64,000 bases of DNA from Vulcanococcus sp. Clear-D1 (GTDB lineage Bacteria; Cyanobacteriota; Cyanobacteriia; PCC-6307; Cyanobiaceae). Within the stretch, counting starts at the first letter, position 1, and each line of letters opens with the position of its first letter. The stretch is taken from the NCBI RefSeq assembly GCF_014654725.1, contig NZ_JACVZV010000018.1:186001-250000 (forward strand), read 5' to 3'. The notes under the pieces were generated by a model. It searched no databases and had not been told where the DNA came from. It saw nothing but the letters and a program-made list of their open reading frames with translations. Made by a program: the position numbers and the translations under genes. Shown here piece after piece: positions 57,143 through 64,000 of the stretch.

Positions 57143-57649
57143 TCAGGCCTGCTTCAGATCAGCTTGCACTTGAGCCGGCAGCACCTGGGCGTAGAGGCCG
57201 AAGCCGCTGGCCACCTTGATGTAGGCCTTGCTCAGCTTGTTGGCGTCCTGCAGGCGGGCGGCTTCATCGAGTTCAGCCAGGGCTTCCTTGAGGGCGTCAG
57301 CACGCTTGGTGGCTTCAGGGCGCTCAGCCGGCAGCAGGCGCTGGTTGATGTAGAGCATTTCGCGGCCCACTTCCTGCATCGGGCCGTGGATCAGGTTGCG
57401 GGTGAAGGTCCAGTCGCGCTCGTTCACGAGGGTGGCGAGCTCGGGCAGGCGATCGCGGGCGGCCAGGAAGCCTTCAGCCTGGCGCTCGATCACGGCGATG
57501 TCGTCAGCGCTGAGGGTGGGAGCCTTGGCTTTCCCGCCGCTGCAGGCGGTGAGGCCGAAGCTCAGCACCAGCGCCAGGGCCACAAGGGCCAGGCTGCGCA
57601 GGGCGGATGAGAACCGGGTTGTTAGCGCGGACATCGTCTGAGCAGCCAT
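57143..57649 (-). CDS. psbQ: Photosystem II lipoprotein CyanoQ (PsbQ)
   Basis: 168 residues from the ATG at 57649 (an ATG at 57634 is also possible). The signal peptide ends in the lipobox GLTAC, followed by a four-helix-like mature protein with conserved ERDWTFTRNLIHGPMQEVG and AYIKVASGFGLYAQVLP. This matches CyanoQ, which stabilises the oxygen-evolving complex on the lumen side of PSII. Confidence 0.9.
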   Translation of the reverse strand: MAAQTMSALTTRFSSALRSLALVALALVLSFGLTACSGGKAKAPTLSADDIAVIERQAEGFLAARDRLPELATLVNERDWTFTRNLIHGPMQEVGREMLYINQRLLPAERPEATKRADALKEALAELDEAARLQDANKLSKAYIKVASGFGLYAQVLPAQVQADLKQA

Positions 57650-57780
57650 GGAATTGGAGCTTGATTCGGGGACTTTACCCAGGGGTTTTGGCTCTGAAGC
57701 GCTTGTGAGGTGAGCTGCAACTGGCTGTGTGCAACAGGCCGGCAGAATTCAGCCTTTCCAGGGCTGCGCCCCGCCTCGCC

Positions 57781-58653
57781 ATGACGGCTGCCACGGCCAT
57801 CCTTCAGATGATCTGCCCGGATCAGCCCGGCCTGGTGCGGGAGCTTTCCGGCTGGGTTGCCGCCAATGGCGGCAACATCGTGCATGCCGACCACCACAGT
57901 GACCAGGGAGCTGGTCTGTTCCTGAGCCGTCTTGAGTGGCAGCTGGAGGGTTTCGGTTTGCCCCGCGAGGCCATCTGCCCTACTGCCAAGGCCTTGGCTG
58001 ATCGGCTGGGGGGCAGTTACAAGGTGAATTTCTCCGACTACCGCACGCCAACGGCGATCTTTGTCAGCAAGCAAGATCACTGCTTGCTGGATTTGCTCTG
58101 GCGCACCCGCACCGGCGAGCTGCCGATGCAGGTGCCACTCGTGATCGGTAATCACCCGGATCTCGGTTCGATCGCTGAAGAGTTCGGCGCACGCTTTGAA
58201 CATGTGCCGATCAGCAATGCCAACCGCGAGGAGGCCGAAGCCCGGCACCTGGAGCTGTTGGCGGAGCACGGCATCGAGCTGGTGATCCTGGCCAAATACA
58301 TGCAGGTGCTCACGCCGCGTTTCCTGGCGGCCTTTGACCCCCCAGATGCCTTCCACCGGGTGATCAACATTCACCATTCCTTCCTGCCGGCCTTCATGGG
58401 CGCGCAGCCTTATCACCGCGCCTGGGAGCGGGGCGTGAAATTGATCGGCGCCACCGGCCACTACGTGACCGAAGAGTTGGATGCCGGCCCGATCATTGCC
58501 CAGTCGACGGTGAATGTGAGCCACCGCGATGAGGTGGACGATTTGATTCGCAAGGGCCGCGATACCGAGCGCCTCGCCCTGGCTCGGGCGGTGCGTCTGC
58601 ATCTCAAACGTCAGGTGATGGTGTACCGCGGTCGCACGGCGGTGTTCGAGTGA
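57781..58653 (+). CDS. purU: Formyltetrahydrofolate deformylase
   Basis: 290 residues from the ATG at 57781. An N-terminal ACT domain (ICPDQPGLVRELSGWV) precedes a formyltransferase-like hydrolase domain with VIGNHPDLGSIAEEFG, LAKYMQVLTPRFL, NIHHSFLPAFMGAQPY and ATGHYVTEELDAGPIIAQ. It hydrolyses 10-formyl-THF to THF and formate, supplying formate for PurT and balancing one-carbon pools in photorespiration. The stop overlaps the next GTG start. Confidence 0.95.
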   Translation: MTAATAILQMICPDQPGLVRELSGWVAANGGNIVHADHHSDQGAGLFLSRLEWQLEGFGLPREAICPTAKALADRLGGSYKVNFSDYRTPTAIFVSKQDHCLLDLLWRTRTGELPMQVPLVIGNHPDLGSIAEEFGARFEHVPISNANREEAEARHLELLAEHGIELVILAKYMQVLTPRFLAAFDPPDAFHRVINIHHSFLPAFMGAQPYHRAWERGVKLIGATGHYVTEELDAGPIIAQSTVNVSHRDEVDDLIRKGRDTERLALARAVRLHLKRQVMVYRGRTAVFE

Positions 58654-59957
58654 GCGCCCCCCGTTTGCTTGCGCGCCTGGATGCCGGTCGGCCCCCCCAG
58701 GCTGATGCCCTTGGCTGGCGTTGTTTTCAGCTGGCTGTGTTTGTGCTGCCCGCCAGTGCCCTGTTCGCGGGCCTGCTGTTGCTGGTGCCGCTGATCCAGG
58801 GCAGTCGTCGCCGTGCCCCCTGGTGGCATGACCGCGTCAATGTGTTGTGGATGCTGACTGCGGCCCTGATGGTGGTCGGAGCGGTTGCGCTGACCTTCCG
58901 CTCCCAGGAGGTGCCGGACTATCCGGTGTCGCTCGCCTGGTTTGGACTGTTCAACTGGCTGCCCTTTTTCTGGGCCTTCTGGGCTTTTCAGCCCTATCTG
59001 GCCGATGGTGCAGCACGGCGCCGGGTGGCTCTGGCTCTGGTGGCTGGCACGGTGCCGGTGCTGGCGACGGGTTTGGGACAGCTGTTGCTGGGCTGGCATG
59101 GCCCCTGGCAGATCTTGGGTGGTGCCGTGATCTGGCACCTCAAGGAGGGCGGCAATCCCACTGGCCGGCTGTCTGGTCTGTTCGATTACGCCAACATCAC
59201 GGCTGCCTGGCTGGCGTTGAGCTGGCCTCTGCTGCTGGCGGCGCTGATCAGTTGCTGGCGCCGTTGGCGTGACCGCCTGGCCGGTAGTGGCTGGCGTCTG
59301 TTGGTGGTGTTGCTGCTGGTGGTGGCGCAGGTGGCTTCGATGGTTCTCACCGATTCCCGCAACGCCTGGGGTGTGATGGTCACAGCGGTGCCACTGGTGG
59401 CGGGGCCGGCCAGCTGGATCTGGATGCTGCCGTTGCTGGCGCTCGCTCTGCTGCCTGTTGCGCTGGCCACCCTGCCTGGTGTGCCGGCGCTGCTGCAGGA
59501 TCCCGCCCGCGCGGTTGTGCCCCAGTCGATCTGGGGGCGCCTCAATGATTTCAACCACCACGGTCACCGCAAGCTTGCGTCGCTGCGCATTACCCAGTGG
59601 TCCGTGGCAGCCAGCCTGATTGCCGAGCGTCCGTGGCTGGGCTGGGGGGCGGCGGCCTTCAGCGTGATTTATCCCTTGCGCACCGGTCGCTGGCATGGCC
59701 ACACCCACAACATCTCCATCGACCTGGCCTTCAGCTACGGCCTGCCGGTGGGCGTGTTGGTGGTGGGCCTGGTGCTCTGGCTACACATCCGCGGCGTGCG
59801 TCAGGGGATGCTCCAAGGACCGGTGTTCGATCGGGCCTGGTGGACCGCCGCCTTCATGCTCGCAGTGCTTCACGCCACGGATATCCCCACGTACGACAGC
59901 CGCGTCAACATCGCGGGCTGGATCCTGCTGGCAGGCCTGCGCTGCTGGAGCCGTTAG
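58650..59957 (+). CDS. O-antigen ligase-like polytopic membrane protein
   Basis: 435 residues with a GTG start at 58650, overlapping the purU stop by 4 bp. About ten hydrophobic helices are visible. The conserved loop SVAASLIAERPWLGWGAAAFSVIYP, given in part, with the following HGHTHNISID is typical of the Wzy/WaaL O-antigen ligase family. It probably joins or polymerises surface glycans. The substrate is unknown. Coupling to purU seems to be an accident of compact packing. Confidence 0.8.
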   Translation: MSAPRLLARLDAGRPPQADALGWRCFQLAVFVLPASALFAGLLLLVPLIQGSRRRAPWWHDRVNVLWMLTAALMVVGAVALTFRSQEVPDYPVSLAWFGLFNWLPFFWAFWAFQPYLADGAARRRVALALVAGTVPVLATGLGQLLLGWHGPWQILGGAVIWHLKEGGNPTGRLSGLFDYANITAAWLALSWPLLLAALISCWRRWRDRLAGSGWRLLVVLLLVVAQVASMVLTDSRNAWGVMVTAVPLVAGPASWIWMLPLLALALLPVALATLPGVPALLQDPARAVVPQSIWGRLNDFNHHGHRKLASLRITQWSVAASLIAERPWLGWGAAAFSVIYPLRTGRWHGHTHNISIDLAFSYGLPVGVLVVGLVLWLHIRGVRQGMLQGPVFDRAWWTAAFMLAVLHATDIPTYDSRVNIAGWILLAGLRCWSR

Positions 59958-61504
59958 GCCAGGGCATCCTGCTGGTGCTTCACCAGGGTGCTTTTGGGGA
60001 GTGGGCCTTCCAGGTGCTCCCAGGGCAGCACCCGTTCGGTGCTCCAGCAGGTGTGAATCACGTCCTCCCAGGCGGGAGGCAATGGCTCAGAGCCTGAAGC
60101 CTCGCCCTCGCGCACAGCGCGGTAGGCCTGCTTCCAGCCTCCAAGGCTTTCGTGGCGGCCACGGGCCGCGGCGATCACCGGTGCCAGGCGCCGGTCACTG
60201 CGCGACAGCAGCGCCTGGATCACGCTCCAGCCGTAGCTCTCCGGCCGCAGGTCGATGCCTTTGGGTTTGAGCCGTTTGCCCAGCAGCTTCAGGCGCTTCT
60301 CGGCTTCGGGCCGCACGCCCTGCCACTGGAACGGGGTGTGGGCCTTGGGCACAAACGTGCTTACCCCGAGCGACAGCCGAAGCCCGGGAGTGGCTTTCTT
60401 CAGGGCCAGCAGCAGCTCCGCGGTGGCCTCCACATCGGCTTCCTCTTCGCTGGGGAGACCCACCATTCCGTAGAGCTTCAGCCCGCTCAGGCCACCTTCC
60501 TTGGCGTAGCGGGCGGCTGCATAGATCTCCTCGGTGGCGAGCTTTTTGTTCACCACCTCGCGCATGCGCTCGCTGCCGCTCTCGATCGCGATCGTGAGCG
60601 ATTTGCTGCCCCGTTTGGCCAGGATCCGCCCCAGCTCGGGCGTCACCGTGGCGGCCCGCACCGAGCTCACGCTCACCCGCGTGGCCTCGAAACGGTCTTG
60701 ATCGAGCCACTGCAGCAGATCGGCAAACTGCGGGTGCTGGGTCACCGAGGCTCCCAGCAATCCGAGGCGTTGGGTGGCGGTGAGGCCCTTTTCCACCGCG
60801 GGGATCAGGCCGTCGTCGAGGCTCGGTGTGCGGAAGGGCAGGGTGAGGTAGCTCGCCAGGCAAAAGCGGCAGAGCTCCGGGCAGCTGCGCACCACCTCCA
60901 CCATGTGGATGGAAGGCCAGGCCGCCTCCGGTGTGATCACCGTGGAGTGGCTGAGGGTGTTGCCCCGCCAGGTTTGTTTGGCCACCGTGGCGGGGATGCC
61001 AGCTTCGATCGGCTCCATGGCCAGCAGCTCACCCTCACTGCCATAGCGGGGGACATACAGCGCCGGTACATAGACACCCGGCACCTGAGCCAGCTGCCGC
61101 AGCCGCTCGGGCCGCGATGCACTGCGGCATTCCTGCAGCGCATCGATGAAGGCGGGAAGCAGCAGCTCGCCATCGCCCAGCAGCACCGCATCGAAGAAGG
61201 GCGCCAGGGGTTCGGGGTTGGCGGTGAGCACCGGACCGCCCCCAAACACGATCGGATCCTCATTGCCTCGCTCAGCGGCCCAGAGGGGGATGCGCTGCTG
61301 CTCCAGCAGATCGAGCAGCACCGGACCATCCAGCTCCCAGCTCAGCGACAGCCCGAAGAGGTCGCAGTGGCGGTGCGGAGCGTCGCCCTGGTCGGTGAAC
61401 AAGCGCCGCACATCCACATCGGTGCGCTGCGCCAGGGTGGCCCACACCACCTGATACCCCAGGCTTGTGATCCCCACCGTGTAGGTGCTGGGGAAGGCCA
61501 ACAC
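59954..61504 (-). CDS. B12-binding domain radical SAM protein
   Basis: 516 residues from a GTG at 61504; homology style suggests that translation may begin 15-20 codons upstream, where only non-canonical start codons exist. The N-terminal part (FPSTYTVGITSLGYQVVW, VFGGGPVLTANPEPL) resembles a cobalamin-binding domain. The radical SAM cluster motif is RSCPELCRFC (C-x3-C-x2-C), followed by LKLYGMVGLPSEEEADVEA. Members catalyse methylation or other radical chemistry; this group has no fixed substrate. It overlaps the O-antigen ligase-like gene by 4 bp at convergent ends. Confidence 0.85.
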   Translation of the reverse strand: MLAFPSTYTVGITSLGYQVVWATLAQRTDVDVRRLFTDQGDAPHRHCDLFGLSLSWELDGPVLLDLLEQQRIPLWAAERGNEDPIVFGGGPVLTANPEPLAPFFDAVLLGDGELLLPAFIDALQECRSASRPERLRQLAQVPGVYVPALYVPRYGSEGELLAMEPIEAGIPATVAKQTWRGNTLSHSTVITPEAAWPSIHMVEVVRSCPELCRFCLASYLTLPFRTPSLDDGLIPAVEKGLTATQRLGLLGASVTQHPQFADLLQWLDQDRFEATRVSVSSVRAATVTPELGRILAKRGSKSLTIAIESGSERMREVVNKKLATEEIYAAARYAKEGGLSGLKLYGMVGLPSEEEADVEATAELLLALKKATPGLRLSLGVSTFVPKAHTPFQWQGVRPEAEKRLKLLGKRLKPKGIDLRPESYGWSVIQALLSRSDRRLAPVIAAARGRHESLGGWKQAYRAVREGEASGSEPLPPAWEDVIHTCWSTERVLPWEHLEGPLPKSTLVKHQQDALA

Positions 61505-61573
61505 TGCCCGCAGCGCCCCGGCGGCCGGGGCGGCGGGTTCAAACAGCAGGGTTTCCTGGTTCAGAGTTTTGGC

Positions 61574-64000
61574 TTAGACCTCGGCCAACACTCTCGCTTC
61601 CTGCTCCGCGCTCACCACGCGGCCGCTGTCTTCAAAGCCTTCGATTTGATCGAAGTTGAGGTACCGGTAGAGCTCGGCGCCGCGGGGGTCGATCTTGGCG
61701 GCGGCAATCGCCAGGTATTGCTCCTTGGTGGGGATTCGGCCCAGCTGGGCGCACACCGCCGCCAGTTCAGCGCTGCCGAGATACACCTGGGCGCCGTTAC
61801 CGAGGCGGTTGTTGAAGTTGCGGGTGCTGGTGGAGAACACGGTGGTGTTGTCCTCCACGCGGGCCTGGTTGCCCATGCAGAGCGAGCAGCCGGGCATCTC
61901 CATGCGGGAGCCGGCCTTCTCGAAGATGGCGTAGTAGCCCTCCTGCTTGAGCATCTCCTCATCCATGCGGGTGGGCGGGCACACCCAGAGGCGGGCGCTG
62001 TTCTCGCCCTGGCCTTCCAGCACCGTGGCGGCGGCGCGGTAGTGGCCGATGTTGGTCATGCAGGAGCCGATGAACACCTCATCGATGCGATCGCCCGCCA
62101 CCTCGCTCAGCGTCTTCACGTTGTCGGGGTCGTTGGGGCAGGCCAGGATCGGCTCGGTGATCTCGTCGAGGTTGATCTCGATCACGGCGGCGTATTCGGC
62201 GTCGGCGTCGGCCTCCATCAGCACCGGGTTCTCGAGCCAGGCTTCCATCGCCTTGATGCGGCGGGCCAGGGTGCGCTCATCGCTGTAGCCGCGGGCAATC
62301 ATGTTCTTGAGCAGCGCCACGTTGCTGCGCAGGTATTCGCTCACCGTTTCCACGGAGAGCTTGATGGTGCTGCCGGCGCAGGAGCGCTCGGCGGTGGCAT
62401 CGGTGAGCTCAAAGGCTTGCTCGAGCTTGAGATCGGGCAGCCCTTCGATCTCCATGATCCGGCCGCTGAAGATGTTCTTCTTGCCGGCTTTCTCCACGGT
62501 GAGCAGCCCCTGCTGGATCGCCACGTAGGGAATCGCGTTCACCACATCGCGCAGGGTCACACCCGGCTGCAGCGAGCCGGAGAACTTCACCAGTACCGAT
62601 TCGGGCATGTCCAGCGGCATGGCGCCGATGGCGGCCGCGAAAGCCACCAGGCCCGAGCCGGCGGGGAAGGAGATGCCCAGGGGGAAGCGGGTGTGGCTGT
62701 CGCCGCCGGTGCCCACGGTGTCGGGCAGGAGCATGCGGTTGAGCCAGCTGTGGATGATGCCGTCGCCGGGGCGCAGGGCCACGCCGCCGCGGGAGCTGAT
62801 GAAGTCGGGCAGTTCAGCGTGGGTTTTGAGGTCCACGGGCTTGGGATAGGCCGCGGTGTGGCAGAAGCTCTGCATCACCAGATCGGCGGAGAAGCCCAGG
62901 CAGGCCAGCTCCTTCATCTCATCGCGGGTCATCGGCCCGGTGGTGTCCTGGGAGCCCACGGTGGTCATCAGCGGCTCGCAGCTGGTCCCCGGGCGCACAC
63001 CCGCCAGGCCGCAGGCCTTGCCCACCATCTTCTGGGCCAGGGTGAAGCCCTTGCCGCTGTCGGCCGGGGCCGTGGGGCGGATGAACAGATCGCTGGCGGG
63101 GAGGCCCAGCTGGGCGCGCACCTTGTCTGTCAGCGAGCGGCCGATCAGCAGGGGGATGCGGCCGCCGGCGCGCACCTCATCGGTGATCGTGCTGGGCTTG
63201 AGCTCGAAGCGGGCCACGATCTCGCCGGCGGCCGGCTCCCCGGCGGCGCGCTCGATCGTGCCGGCGTAGGGGCGGATCGTGATCACATCGCCCGAGTTGA
63301 GGGCGGTCACGTCGCATTCGATCGGCAGGGCGCCGGAGTCTTCGGCGGTGTTGAAGAAGATGGGCGCGATCTTGCCGCCGAGCACCACGCCGCCGCTGCG
63401 CTTGTTGGGCACATGGGGGATGTCGGTGCCGGTGTGCCAGAGCACCGAGTTGATGGCGGATTTGCGGGAGCTGCCGGTGCCCACCACATCACCCACGTAG
63501 GCCACGGGGTGGCCCTTCTGCTTCAGCTCGGCGATCAGATCCAGGCCGCCGGGCATGCGGGTTTCCAGCATCGCCGTGGCGTGCAGGGGGATGTCGGGGC
63601 GGGTGGTGGCGTGGGTGGCCGGCGACAGATCGTCGGTGTTGGTTTCGCCCTCCACCTTGAACACCGTCACGGTGATCTCCGCGGGCAGCTCCGGCTTGGC
63701 GGTGAACCACTCGGCATTGGCCCAGCTGTCGATCACCCGCTTGGCGTACGGGTTGCTGGAGGCCAGCTCCAGCACATCGTTGTAAGCGTCGTAAACGAGC
63801 AGGGTGCGGCTGAGGCCCGTGGCGGCGGCCTCGGCGATGGCGGTATCACTGCTCGAGAGCAGCTCGATCAGTGCGCCCACGTTGTAGCCGCCGATCATGG
63901 TGGCGAGCAGGTTCACCGCCTCTACAGGGCTCACCAGCGGGCTGGTGGTCTTGCCCTGGGCCACGGCGCTCAGCCAGTCCGCCTTCACGTAGGCGGCTTC
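61574..64000 (-). CDS. acnB: Aconitate hydratase B (partial, N-terminus beyond right edge)
   Basis: The frame is open from the right edge to the TAA at 61574, about 808 residues, out of about 860 for full AcnB; roughly the first 50 residues are missing. Iron-sulfur cluster cysteines are in [15 protein letters not shown] and [10 protein letters not shown]. The swivel domain ([21 protein letters not shown], given in part) precedes the catalytic domains, the AcnB order. It interconverts citrate and isocitrate in the TCA cycle. The stop lies 69 bp upstream of the radical SAM start, on the same strand. Confidence 0.96.
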   Translation of the reverse strand, partial: EAAYVKADWLSAVAQGKTTSPLVSPVEAVNLLATMIGGYNVGALIELLSSSDTAIAEAAATGLSRTLLVYDAYNDVLELASSNPYAKRVIDSWANAEWFTAKPELPAEITVTVFKVEGETNTDDLSPATHATTRPDIPLHATAMLETRMPGGLDLIAELKQKGHPVAYVGDVVGTGSSRKSAINSVLWHTGTDIPHVPNKRSGGVVLGGKIAPIFFNTAEDSGALPIECDVTALNSGDVITIRPYAGTIERAAGEPAAGEIVARFELKPSTITDEVRAGGRIPLLIGRSLTDKVRAQLGLPASDLFIRPTAPADSGKGFTLAQKMVGKACGLAGVRPGTSCEPLMTTVGSQDTTGPMTRDEMKELACLGFSADLVMQSFCHTAAYPKPVDLKTHAELPDFISSRGGVALRPGDGIIHSWLNRMLLPDTVGTGGDSHTRFPLGISFPAGSGLVAFAAAIGAMPLDMPESVLVKFSGSLQPGVTLRDVVNAIPYVAIQQGLLTVEKAGKKNIFSGRIMEIEGLPDLKLEQAFELTDATAERSCAGSTIKLSVETVSEYLRSNVALLKNMIARGYSDERTLARRIKAMEAWLENPVLMEADADAEYAAVIEINLDEITEPILACPNDPDNVKTLSEVAGDRIDEVFIGSCMTNIGHYRAAATVLEGQGENSARLWVCPPTRMDEEMLKQEGYYAIFEKAGSRMEMPGCSLCMGNQARVEDNTTVFSTSTRNFNNRLGNGAQVYLGSAELAAVCAQLGRIPTKEQYLAIAAAKIDPRGAELYRYLNFDQIEGFEDSGRVVSAEQEARVLAEV

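Overview
The window is GC-rich DNA from a unicellular cyanobacterium, most likely of the Cyanobium / freshwater-brackish Synechococcus group. It carries cyanobacterial markers: CyanoQ (PsbQ), SqdB and SqdX, Ycf23, Ycf37, a Tic20-family protein, an Ssl1498-family small protein, sucrose-phosphate synthase and cbiD next to guaA. The assignment rests on gene content and style, not on a search.

Positions 1 to about 10,460 are the right-hand part of an integrated mobile element. A tyrosine recombinase gene lies just beyond the 3' end of a tRNA-Gly(CCC) gene, which is the usual attachment arrangement. Going left from it come a PIN toxin with an excisionase-type antitoxin, a secreted LprI-like protein, and a tightly overlapping operon (possible annealing-type protein, ribbon-helix-helix protein, ssDNA-binding protein, small membrane protein, KilA-N protein, excisionase-like HTH). 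Further left are an XRE-like regulator, a VRR-NUC nuclease coupled to a 54-residue protein, two tandem secreted paralogues of unknown function, an SF2 helicase, a ribbon-helix-helix protein and the zinc-ribbon start of a P4-type primase that runs off the left edge. No capsid, terminase, tail or conjugation gene is visible, so the visible part looks like a replicating satellite or island. The left end and second attachment site lie outside the window.

From 10,461 to 64,000 the DNA is chromosomal and almost wholly coding. About 10.6-18.1 kb: a lipoprotein, a class V aminotransferase, cbiD, guaA, two unknown proteins and PBP2. 18.1-24.9 kb: sulfolipid synthesis (sqdX, sqdB), an Ssl1498-family gene, thiG, ycf37, rplT-rpmI and a SpoIID-like lipoprotein. 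25-32.5 kb: a GT2 glycosyltransferase, dnaX, an LRAT-domain gene, clpX, clpP and tig. 32.8-42.4 kb: asd, dapA, RNase J, a membrane protein, tilS, ycf23 and uvrB. 42.5-52.8 kb: sucrose-phosphate synthase, an LCP protein, purT, mraY, argG, rpsF, a Tic20-family gene and aroE. 52.8-64 kb: dnaK, a phosphate-binding protein, a ThiO-like oxidase, psbQ, purU, an O-antigen-ligase-like protein, a B12-binding radical SAM protein and the C-terminal part of acnB.

The chromosomal genes are mostly housekeeping: protein quality control (tig-clpP-clpX, dnaK), lysine/diaminopimelate and cell-wall synthesis (asd-dapA, mraY, PBP2), purine and formate metabolism (guaA, purT, purU) and thylakoid-related functions. 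The unexplained biology is concentrated in the first 10.4 kb.
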